Of a stretch of 25,007 bases of DNA, positions 1 to 11,193 are shown in pieces; the stretch's first letter is position 1; each line of letters begins with the position of its first letter. The stretch is from the NCBI GenBank assembly GCA_000320545.1, contig ADNK01000964.1:1-25007 (forward strand), written 5' to 3'. The position numbers and the translations under genes are program-made. The notes under the pieces are model-generated. The model saw nothing but the letters and a program-made list of their open reading frames with translations. It was not told the DNA's origin and did not search any database. Origin of the DNA: Bigelowiella natans CCMP2755. Its lineage: Eukaryota; Cercozoa; Chlorarachniophyceae.

Positions 1-68
<68 letters not shown>

Positions 69-69
69 A
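1..69. repeat. (AT)n followed by (GT)n microsatellite in an intron
   Basis: About 22 AT units run from base 1 to 44 and then switch to GT units up to about 69. The tract lies in the intron that precedes the first visible Snu114 exon, whose acceptor AG is at 110-111. It begins at the window edge, so its full length is unknown. Confidence 0.9.
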
Positions 70-111
70 TTCAGCATCACCATTCCCCTCCTAATCATCA
101 TCACCATTTAG

Positions 112-3463
<3,352 letters not shown>

Positions 3464-3787
3464 GCTGCGGCGTGCACTCTGTTTCGGTGCAAAGCGTGGT
3501 AGATAAGATGGTTCAGCAGTTGGTTCTTGTGATTTTGGCACTGAAAGTTGTGGGTACATATAGACTGCAGGCCACGTTGCTTGTTTTGCCCAGATATAGC
3601 GTATGGTACCGGTAGGCATGTTGCTGTAGCATGATCGGCCTTTTGAGTCACTTTGCTGGCTAGCTGGTACAGTGAAATAAGCCCCATGCTATGCGAGCAT
3701 GAAAGCAAGCAGCCGCAATCATCGCATTGCTCTAGTTGCTTCATTCATGTGGCTACGCCAAAAAAGGACTAGAAGGAATCTGACGCA

Positions 3788-4370
3788 CATGCTAGCATGG
3801 ATGATTTCATCCTACCTCGGCTGCTACTACTGCGGGCTCAGCGTAGTGTACGCGTTGGCGCGCGTCGCCATCCCAGCTTATCTGCATGCGATGCATGTGC
3901 AGGCAGCATGCAATTTCTGATGCGACCTAGTGAGCTATAGCGACTTCATTTGTGATCCAAGCTAGCAAGCTAGCTACATCTACGATGTGAATTAGATAGA
4001 GCACCAAAAACTACAACTACAAAAAGCGTACTAGCATGGACAACTAGATAAAGCTAGAATGGCAGACGCACTGACTGTGATCTAGACACGTGTGCTGCTC
4101 TGTGCAGTGCTGAACTGAATTTGCTAGAATGACATGGCTAGATGGCGGCAAAAATCCTAGGCACTTCAGACTTGGGCATGCTAGCATGTCTGCATGCGCG
4201 GATGTGCCATGCTAGCATGTCTTTTGTCAAAATGATCTTTGTTGAAATAACATCGCACTAGCTAGCTAGCTAGCTAGCTAGGACGTTTGCTCTCCGCTTG
4301 CCCTACTAGTCTAGCTAGTACCCGCAATCCTCTCGTTTGCATGTGTCATCTAGTACGTCATGCTAGCATG
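3788..4370. repeat. Four dispersed copies of palindrome CATGCTAGCATG
   Basis: Perfect copies of the 12-bp palindrome lie at 3788-3799, 4177-4188, 4208-4219 and 4359-4370. A 16-bp extended form, CATGCTAGCTAGCATG, lies at 10255-10270 on the other side of the retrotransposon. A given 12-mer is not expected even once in 25 kb by chance. Their role is unknown; they could be protein-binding sites or simply products of the local word bias. Confidence 0.85.
4258..4281. repeat. (CTAG)6 tetranucleotide tandem repeat
   Basis: Six perfect head-to-tail CTAG units form one 24-bp self-complementary block. It is the densest point of the surrounding CTAG-rich island. Confidence 0.95.
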
Positions 4371-4437
4371 CCAGAATGCGTTTCTCTTTTGCCTCTCTAG
4401 CTAGCTCTCTGCTTTGATTCGGGATGTGCACATCATG

Positions 4438-4441
4438 ATCA
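4438..4441. repeat. Candidate target-site duplication ATCA, left copy
   Basis: ATCA directly precedes the left LTR (TG at 4442), and ATCA directly follows the right LTR (CA at 10156-10157). Four to five bases is the usual duplication length for Ty3/Gypsy integrases. A 4-bp match is short, so this is supportive rather than decisive. Confidence 0.6.
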
Positions 4442-4767
4442 TGTAGCGCGTACCACTACGCGGGCACAAGTCACGTGCGACAACAAAGGGGTTGTCGCGG
4501 ATATAGAATATAGATAACGTAGATATTAATACAGCATAGGCACGTGGGTTCCGGCGGGACTCATGGCAGCACACCGGAAGTGTGCTGCCCCACGTGCGGC
4601 GGCATTCGCGAAAGCTTCGCGAATGATTACGCAGTGCACGATTTAATAAAAATATAATCTTTAATAAAAATAAACACAACTCTTCAAAAGGAAGCAAACG
4701 TGCCTTTCCCCCCCCCTGCCTACTTGTGCACGTAGCGCCTCGGCCTGTGAACACCTTACGCGCAACA
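4442..4767 (+). repeat. Left LTR, 326 bp
   Basis: It starts TG and ends CA and is matched base for base by 9832-10157. It contains four perfect inverted repeats, three CACGTG hexamers (4472, 4541, 4591), and AT-rich AATAAA-containing sequence near 4640-4675 that could supply TATA-like or polyadenylation signals. U3/R/U5 limits cannot be placed without transcript data. Confidence 0.95.
4447..4624 (+). promoter_or_regulatory. Cluster of four hairpins and three CACGTG boxes in the LTR
   Basis: Perfect inverted repeats lie at 4447-4462 (6-bp arms, 4-nt loop), 4477-4498 (8-bp arms, 6-nt loop), 4565-4589 (10-bp arms, 5-nt loop) and 4604-4624 (9-bp arms, 3-nt loop). CACGTG, the G-box/E-box core bound by bHLH and bZIP factors, occurs at 4472-4477, 4541-4546 and 4591-4596. 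The same set repeats in the right LTR at +5390. A role in transcription, packaging or replication is inference. Confidence 0.6.
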
Positions 4768-4772
4768 ACCTT

Positions 4773-4790
4773 TGGCTTCCACACACGGGA
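4773..4790 (+). other. Candidate tRNA primer-binding site
   Basis: TGGCTTCCACACACGGGA begins five bases after the left LTR and starts with TGG, the complement of the tRNA CCA end. Its reverse complement has a C at the place of conserved tRNA base 61, as a real tRNA 3' end should. The matching tRNA was not identified. Confidence 0.45.
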
Positions 4791-4806
4791 AACGATTTGA
4801 CTAACA

Positions 4807-7800
4807 ATGTCACAGCAGCTAGAAGAACAGCAGGACTTTGGCTCGCAGGCCGTGCAAGGGCACGAGCAGAAACAGGAAAGGAAGGGCGATACGGACGCTA
4901 AGGAAGGAGGAGGAACACCTCCACAGGCACCGCCGGGACCAGCACCCGGGATTAAGAAAGCAGATGCAGCAGCAGAGGCACTGGAGAACTTCTACGAGGC
5001 GGACGACGAGGACGTGGCCGCCGAAAGCAAGAAGGTCGTAATGGCATTACGAGCCTTGCGACCCAGGGCGAGCAACTACGCCAAACTGAAAGTATCGATA
5101 GAATACAAGTATCAGACACATGATGTTTGGGCAGCTATCATGCAGGACATCATGGATTACGAAGCAGACTTACCTCCAGAGTGGGCAGCTTTGTTTAGGA
5201 ACGACGGGGGTCTGGGCGCCTCGCGGGGGACGACCCAGAGCACCGTCAAGCAGCAGCAGCCGGTACAGCGGAACACCCAGTTCATGTCTGTTAAAACAGC
5301 ACCGGTTATGATAACGAAATACAACGGGAAAAGAGGTGAGGCAAGGAGGTGGTGGAAGAACGCTAGGAGTATACTCTGCGACTTTACCCCTAACCCCACC
5401 GAAAACGACAAGCTCAAATGGCTAGCTATAATAAAGCAAGCCATGGACCTTTACGAGACAGGCAGGACCCGGATCAGGCAGCTAGAGAAAATACACACTA
5501 CAGTTAGTGGGCTACGAGACGTTGAGGCGATAATGAAGGCTTTTGTAAATGAACAGGATGCTAACTCCCTACCCCAGGCTATTAGAAAATACAGAGCAAT
5601 GATGCAGCATGAGAGAGAACCTGTTAGAGACTTTGCCACGCGCTTCCAGGATATGATCGACGAACTACATGATTTTAATTACAACACAGGTGATGATCAG
5701 GCAAGGTTTGAAGAGTTCAAGTTAAAGATAAAGGAATCCACTTACGTTACGGAGAAAGGCTACACCACGATGGAGGCAGCAGTGCAGGCTATATCCCTAC
5801 GCGAGCAGGAGCAGGACCGCAAGTTTACCAGCCCTAAGGTACCTGGCATAGGAAACATTAACGCTATTAAGCCGCAGCGAGACTGGTACAAGGACAGGGA
5901 AGGTAACCGACGTTGCGGATACTGCTCACGTAAAGGGAAACACACCGCTAAAGACTGCAGAGACAGGAAAGAAGGACGACCCAGGATGACGATCAGGCAG
6001 CTCAACGAACACTACGAGAAGTTAAAGAGAAAGAAAGGCAGAGGACAAGGATATAACAACAGCAAATGGCAAGGCAGCAACAACGGGAAGAACAATAAAT
6101 ATAAGAACAAAAAGCAGAACAGTATCAATGCTATACAGCAGCAGATAAACGGAATATTAGATCACCTTAAGCAGGCGCCGACGAAGACAGCAGTACCAGC
6201 AACGCAGGACCAAGACAAGCCCATGACCCTAGACGACATAAAGAACTTAGGAGTATGCAACATTAATGACGAAGACGCTAACAGGACTATCAAAGTTGCT
6301 ATGACCAAGGTTAAAGTTAAAGACAGCTACGGAGACTACAAGAAACTACCTGCCCTTTGGGATAGTGGCAGCATGCCGAAGTCCTTCATAAGCCTAAGCA
6401 CAGTAAGAAGGTTAGGACTATTGGATCAAGTGACTAAGAAAGAACGTAAATATGCTCAAGCAGACGGAAGCTCTTCCATGAAGACCGTCGGTGAGCTAAT
6501 GCTAAAGCTACAGATACCTGGCAGCGACGCGGAGACCCAAATCAAGACCCGAGTAGCCATGACTTTATCCATGGAACTACTCCTCGGACAGGATGCCCTA
6601 GAAAAATTAGGGGGGATCATATCATTCTACAATCACAAGATATACTTTGCTAAGTTGCCAAAGAAGTCAGGCAGGACCATCAGCCAGAACATGATACGGC
6701 TTGACGAGTGGACCTCTGAGTCAAGCGTTAATGCGTTAGAGTTTATGGACCTAGCGGACAACAAGCTACCTACACCTACCGAGCTACGGAAGAAGAACCC
6801 CGGCAAGACCATCCGACAGATAACGGAGCTACTGGACAAGACCCCCCCAGCTGATGATTGGGATATCGACAAAGGCAAAAAGTACATTAATAAAATATTA
6901 AACGAGAAGTACTCTGACATCACCAAGCCGACGACGAAGCCCTCCAGCAAGCTTACCCCAGTAAAGATCGAGCTAAAGAAGGGATACGAAGAGTGCATCA
7001 TCAATGACCCAGAACATAGGCGACCGGAAGCGGACTGGGAAAAGATAGAGTGGCAGATCAATGAATGGGCAAAGGAAGGGAAGATAGAGCCAAGCAACTC
7101 ACCATGGAACGTGAGACATGTGCTAGCTAAGAAACCTACTTACCCTTTCTTCCGCCTGGCGCACAACTTCATCCGCCACAACCGAGTAATAAAGAGGATC
7201 CAGACACCTACACCAAGGATAGATGACGTTATTGAACACGTCATAGGATACAAATACTACTCTTCCCTAGATAAAAATGAATCATACATGCAGACACCCA
7301 TCCACAAAACCTCCCGCCCCATTACCGCGTTCTCCAGCAGGCACAGGAAGTGGCACTTCGTCGTATTCCCTTACGGCCTAAGCATATCAGGGGATGCGTT
7401 CAGTAGTCAGAACTACAGGGCATACACACATGATGGGATGGCGTCTGTGTTGTGGGTGTTTGTGTTTGTGTATGTGGATGATGACATAATATGTACCAAC
7501 ACAGTCGTCGCTCAGATCTTCCTCCTGGAAAATATATTTATTAGGTTTGCACACTTCGGTTTTACTATTAGACTGCAGAAGTGTACATTCCTAGCTACAA
7601 GAATCAAGTGGTGTGGATATTACCTGGAGCAAGGCCGCATCACCCCAAACCCCGAGAAAGTAGCAGCACTACAGCAAGCCCCTAAACCTAAGAATGCAAA
7701 GGAGTTAAAGTCATTCTTGCAGACTGCAGCTTGGATACTACGTAGGTTCTCCCCTACCTACGCTAGGACTGCAGCTGCTTTTACTACTGCTTACCGGAAG

Positions 7801-9780
7801 GAGAACTCTGTAGGCCTCAGCTTCGCTAAGGTGTGGGCCAAGGCTGGCCTTGATGCCCACTTCGATAACCTAATAAAGTTATGCAGCAACACCCTATTGA
7901 ATGCTAAGCTAGACACTACTAGACCAGCTACCCTATGGACAGACTGGTCTAAGCTAGGTATGGCTGCTGTACTTACCCAAGACCAGCAGATCATACGGGT
8001 GTGGGGCAGGGCCTGCACAGCAGCTGAGGCCAAGTACAGCCCTACAAAAGGAGAGTATAAAGCCATGACTGAGGCGCAGAGGAAACTAAGATACTACCTG
8101 CTGTCGGTGCCCAGCTTCACCTTAATGACTGACCACAAGCCCCTCCTAGGCATCGACCGCAAGCTCGAAGCGCCTAACGATGAGTATGCAGCTATGAGGG
8201 CGGACACGGAAGAGTTTAGGGACAAGAGGACAGTGGTCTACGCACCAGGAGACAAGCAGCTTGCTGACTATTTCAGCAGGCTGTTCGAAAAGAAAGTCCC
8301 TACCCAGGTCACCCCTATGGTTAACGCGATTACCTTCGAGGACGGCGACTTCCTGCCTGAGCCAGAGGAGCTCCAGCACCTTCAAGAACACCTGGATAAA
8401 TACAAACACAAGCATGAGGTACTTAGTGATAGGATATATGTATACACTAATAATGTTAGGCGTACCTACGTGCCACGGCGGACCAGGGGAGCCCTTCTCT
8501 TTACCGCCCATGGACCTGCACACGTAGGAGAAAACCATATCACTGCTCTACTCTACCATTACTACTGGCCCTACAAGCTAAAAGAGATAAGGACATACCT
8601 GCGTGGCTGCAGGTGCTCCAGCTTGAAGGCGGCAGGCGTCGCCACCAAGGAGTCCAGCAAGAGCCGTGCATCTAAGAAAATCAAAGCAAGGAACTTCTTA
8701 GATATCGTGCAAATTGATGTTTATAAGTACGATGGCTATCACTACCTTACCTTCGTTGATGTGGCCACTGGAAAGTGCTGGGTTAAAAAGATTATCAAGG
8801 TCAACGTTGCTAAGAAGAACAAAGGCTTATATAAGCAGAGGCTTACTAACTGCTACCGTACCTGGGAGTCTGAGCTCCAGGCTATCCCTGATGAAGTTAG
8901 CATAAACAAGATACCAAAGAAGTTACATGTGGATAATGAGACCTCTCTTCTACAGCTACCACACCCTAATATTGATGCCTCACCTGTATACTATGCCCAG
9001 TCCAACTCCAAGGTAGAGCGACTCCACCGCACCTTGGCCAACCTAAGCAGGATAAATAGCACCACACCAGACAAGATACAAGGGTTAGTAAACGACACCT
9101 TCACGTCTGGGGGAGGTATCAAGGATAAGGAGAGGGAAGAAGGCGACGACAACGACGACGATACCGAGAGCGAAGACGAGAAGGTCCCGTACGATGGCCG
9201 AGTTCTAAAGGAAGGACAGTATGTTAGGGCCAAGGTAAATCTGAGATCGAGAAATAAACAAGACCCCTTCTGGGGTGGCGTTGCAAAGGTTACCGAGAGG
9301 AAGGGGAGGAAGCAGTACTACATCTATGATGGGAACAGGGTCACCTTGCGCCACATCAGTCACCTAAAGAATTATGATATCGGTGAGAAGCTCCTAGAGG
9401 ATGTTAAAGTAAACCCTACTGTGTGGGAGCGAGCAATGCCTTGTTTAGGACCCCGACCTAAGTTCGATGTGGAATATGGAAACAATAAGGTCAGGGTGAA
9501 CGACGATTGGCGCATGAAGATTGTCTATCTAGGCTACCCTGGATTACGAAATATGGAGAGGGTAGCTATGAAAATAAAGGACGGAAAATATCAGCTACTC
9601 TACCTAGCTGTTCCCGACTTACCCTTTGAGCACTGGTATAAGGTCCTGGGGGACCTTGATGCAGAGGGCTGGTATGGACACGAACCTAAGGACGAAGGTG
9701 AGTTCTGGGTAAGCGACAAAGGAGATAAGGTTAGAGAGGAATCTATTACCTGGTGGTTGGTGAAGTTCCGAAAGCGATGA
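4807..9780 (+). CDS. Gag-Pol polyprotein of the Ty3/Gypsy-type retrotransposon
   Basis: The 1657-residue single frame starts 39 nt after the LTR. In order: a Gag region (about 1-365), a CCHC zinc knuckle CX2CX4HX4C at 370-384, an aspartic protease with WDSGS (Asp519), RT with SSLD (Asp822) and YVDD (889-892), RNase H with Asp1046, Glu1083 and Asp1109 in MTDHKPLLG, then integrase with His1235/His1239 and Cys1268/Cys1270. The integrase core has Asp1304, Asp1376 and Glu1404 in YAQSNSKVERLHR. An acidic linker (about 1439-1461), a small chromo/SH3-like fold (about 1465-1527) and about 130 unrecognised residues follow. Oddities: no Gag/Pol frameshift, C-X-C instead of C-X2-C in the integrase zinc site, and only 27 residues between the second Asp and the Glu, where 35 is usual. 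The polyprotein looks complete; activity is unproven. Confidence 0.95.
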   Translation: MSQQLEEQQDFGSQAVQGHEQKQERKGDTDAKEGGGTPPQAPPGPAPGIKKADAAAEALENFYEADDEDVAAESKKVVMALRALRPRASNYAKLKVSIEYKYQTHDVWAAIMQDIMDYEADLPPEWAALFRNDGGLGASRGTTQSTVKQQQPVQRNTQFMSVKTAPVMITKYNGKRGEARRWWKNARSILCDFTPNPTENDKLKWLAIIKQAMDLYETGRTRIRQLEKIHTTVSGLRDVEAIMKAFVNEQDANSLPQAIRKYRAMMQHEREPVRDFATRFQDMIDELHDFNYNTGDDQARFEEFKLKIKESTYVTEKGYTTMEAAVQAISLREQEQDRKFTSPKVPGIGNINAIKPQRDWYKDREGNRRCGYCSRKGKHTAKDCRDRKEGRPRMTIRQLNEHYEKLKRKKGRGQGYNNSKWQGSNNGKNNKYKNKKQNSINAIQQQINGILDHLKQAPTKTAVPATQDQDKPMTLDDIKNLGVCNINDEDANRTIKVAMTKVKVKDSYGDYKKLPALWDSGSMPKSFISLSTVRRLGLLDQVTKKERKYAQADGSSSMKTVGELMLKLQIPGSDAETQIKTRVAMTLSMELLLGQDALEKLGGIISFYNHKIYFAKLPKKSGRTISQNMIRLDEWTSESSVNALEFMDLADNKLPTPTELRKKNPGKTIRQITELLDKTPPADDWDIDKGKKYINKILNEKYSDITKPTTKPSSKLTPVKIELKKGYEECIINDPEHRRPEADWEKIEWQINEWAKEGKIEPSNSPWNVRHVLAKKPTYPFFRLAHNFIRHNRVIKRIQTPTPRIDDVIEHVIGYKYYSSLDKNESYMQTPIHKTSRPITAFSSRHRKWHFVVFPYGLSISGDAFSSQNYRAYTHDGMASVLWVFVFVYVDDDIICTNTVVAQIFLLENIFIRFAHFGFTIRLQKCTFLATRIKWCGYYLEQGRITPNPEKVAALQQAPKPKNAKELKSFLQTAAWILRRFSPTYARTAAAFTTAYRKENSVGLSFAKVWAKAGLDAHFDNLIKLCSNTLLNAKLDTTRPATLWTDWSKLGMAAVLTQDQQIIRVWGRACTAAEAKYSPTKGEYKAMTEAQRKLRYYLLSVPSFTLMTDHKPLLGIDRKLEAPNDEYAAMRADTEEFRDKRTVVYAPGDKQLADYFSRLFEKKVPTQVTPMVNAITFEDGDFLPEPEELQHLQEHLDKYKHKHEVLSDRIYVYTNNVRRTYVPRRTRGALLFTAHGPAHVGENHITALLYHYYWPYKLKEIRTYLRGCRCSSLKAAGVATKESSKSRASKKIKARNFLDIVQIDVYKYDGYHYLTFVDVATGKCWVKKIIKVNVAKKNKGLYKQRLTNCYRTWESELQAIPDEVSINKIPKKLHVDNETSLLQLPHPNIDASPVYYAQSNSKVERLHRTLANLSRINSTTPDKIQGLVNDTFTSGGGIKDKEREEGDDNDDDTESEDEKVPYDGRVLKEGQYVRAKVNLRSRNKQDPFWGGVAKVTERKGRKQYYIYDGNRVTLRHISHLKNYDIGEKLLEDVKVNPTVWERAMPCLGPRPKFDVEYGNNKVRVNDDWRMKIVYLGYPGLRNMERVAMKIKDGKYQLLYLAVPDLPFEHWYKVLGDLDAEGWYGHEPKDEGEFWVSDKGDKVREESITWWLVKFRKR

Positions 9781-9823
9781 AGGTCTAAGGGAATAAGGAA
9801 GGAAGGAAGGAGCAACGTGACTT

Positions 9824-9831
9824 GGGGGAGG
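9824..9831 (+). other. Polypurine tract
   Basis: GGGGGAGG lies immediately before the TG of the right LTR, the standard place for the plus-strand primer of an LTR retroelement. A looser purine-rich run (9776-9812) lies a little upstream. Confidence 0.8.
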
Positions 9832-10157
9832 TGTAGCGCGTACCACTACGCGGGCACAAGTCACGTGCGACAACAAAGGGGTTGTCGCGGATATAGAATA
9901 TAGATAACGTAGATATTAATACAGCATAGGCACGTGGGTTCCGGCGGGACTCATGGCAGCACACCGGAAGTGTGCTGCCCCACGTGCGGCGGCATTCGCG
10001 AAAGCTTCGCGAATGATTACGCAGTGCACGATTTAATAAAAATATAATCTTTAATAAAAATAAACACAACTCTTCAAAAGGAAGCAAACGTGCCTTTCCC
10101 CCCCCCTGCCTACTTGTGCACGTAGCGCCTCGGCCTGTGAACACCTTACGCGCAACA
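9832..10157 (+). repeat. Right LTR, 326 bp, identical to the left
   Basis: Line-by-line comparison with 4442-4767 found no difference. The next four bases (10158-10161) are ATCA, matching the left flank. Confidence 0.95.
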
Positions 10158-11193
10158 ATCATCTAGGTACGTGCTGTGCAGAGACTACTATTTAGACTAG
10201 TTTTTGACTTTTTCAGAGAACTAGAGAAGAAGAAAAAGAACATGTCCTCAATGACATGCTAGCTAGCATGCTCTAGTGCTGAAAACTTCTCACCCAACAT
10301 GCATGAGAACTTGTTCACACTAGCTAAGACTAGAAGACATAAGCGCTGTGGCCGCTGCACGTTGCACAGCTACATGATTGCGCAAACATGTCTAGATGTG
10401 TCCCATGGCAACTATAACCATGAATAGCTAAATAGCAGCACGTACAAGTACGTTGGCCAATCTTAATTATCGTCTGTCAGTGATAGACGTAATAACTTTT
10501 GATTTACATTAAAAGCATGAAACTACGGTTCGTCATAATTCAGTATGGCTTTTGCCAAGCTAGAACGGTATAAAAAAACACAACCCGTACTCAACAGTGT
10601 TGCGGGATGGCGTGGCCTCAGTTGTTAGTTTCTATAATCAAATCACCGGCCGTAAAAAATCAAATCGCAGCAAAGAACCCTGAATGGATTCATGGTGGCT
10701 ACACACCTTTATTATATTACATCTCTTCTCATATGATAGAAACTTCAACGCACATGAAAAACACGGGTACCCACTAAGAACGTTCTCTTACTAATTTCCG
10801 TCGACCCATTCTACTCATGATGAAGTGCTGAAACCATTTAACACCCGGTTTCTTACAAACGATCGCAAATCATTCATGTAGAGATGGCAATTTTCGTATT
10901 AATTTCAGATCCTGTTTATGGCATCTTCTGCTCAGAAAGGGGGTATAAGCCATTTCGCATTGCGGGAGGAACCGAATTTTAACTTCTGATTCTATCCTCA
11001 TGAAGTACCATGGACGAAATTATTAAAATAAAAATTACTGAATAAATCTATACGACAAGGGCTAGTGCCTTATCAGTAAAATACAAGCAGATTTAAGGGA
11101 TGATTTGTACAAGGTTAAAAGCGTCCATTAAAGCCAGGACAATTTTACACAAAGCCAGGACAATTTTACACTAATCGACTAGGGATGGGCGTT
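10158..11193. other. Intergenic stretch: CTAG-rich then AT-rich
   Basis: The first 280 bases continue the CTAG-rich texture seen left of the retrotransposon (about nine CTAG sites, plus the 16-bp palindrome at 10255-10270). From about 10440 the sequence becomes AT-rich and featureless, and probably includes the 3' flank of RNase H1. No convincing exon was found on either strand. Confidence 0.6.
11131..11172. repeat. Tandem duplication of a 21-bp unit
   Basis: AAGCCAGGACAATTTTACAC is repeated head to tail with period 21 (11131-11151 and 11152-11172), the only difference being the final base. It lies 22 bp past the RNase H1 stop codon, so it would be in the 3' UTR or terminator region. Confidence 0.85.

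Larger units (their letters stand above)
3464..4441. other. Gene-free, CTAG-rich palindromic stretch (left part)
   Basis: No credible coding exon is seen here. From about 3660 the sequence is crowded with CTAG, GCATGC and similar self-complementary words. A hand count gives 29 CTAG sites in 3660-4402, against about 3 expected from equal base use. A perfect (CTAG)6 run lies at 4258-4281. The same texture resumes after the retrotransposon at 10158, so this looks like one island split by the insertion. Confidence 0.75.
4442..10157 (+). mobile_element. Complete Ty3/Gypsy-type LTR retrotransposon, 5716 bp
   Basis: The element has all expected parts in order: a left LTR (4442-4767), a candidate tRNA primer site (4773-4790), one Gag-Pol frame (4807-9780), a polypurine tract (9824-9831), a right LTR (9832-10157) and a flanking ATCA duplication. 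Domain order protease, RT, RNase H, integrase marks it as Ty3/Gypsy (Metaviridae-like) rather than Copia, where integrase comes first. The LTRs are identical by eye over all 326 bases, including a C homopolymer, and the reading frame is unbroken, so insertion looks recent. No envelope gene is present. It interrupts a CTAG-rich gene-free stretch and damages no recognised gene. Confidence 0.95.

Noticed and set aside
4401-4784. Minus-strand frame across the left LTR, repeated at 9785-10162
   Set aside because: It is simply the reverse of the LTR, which explains its presence twice; no gene signature.
4442-10157. Classification as a Copia element
   Set aside because: Integrase follows RNase H and the RT has the Ty3/Gypsy style, whereas Copia elements place integrase before RT.
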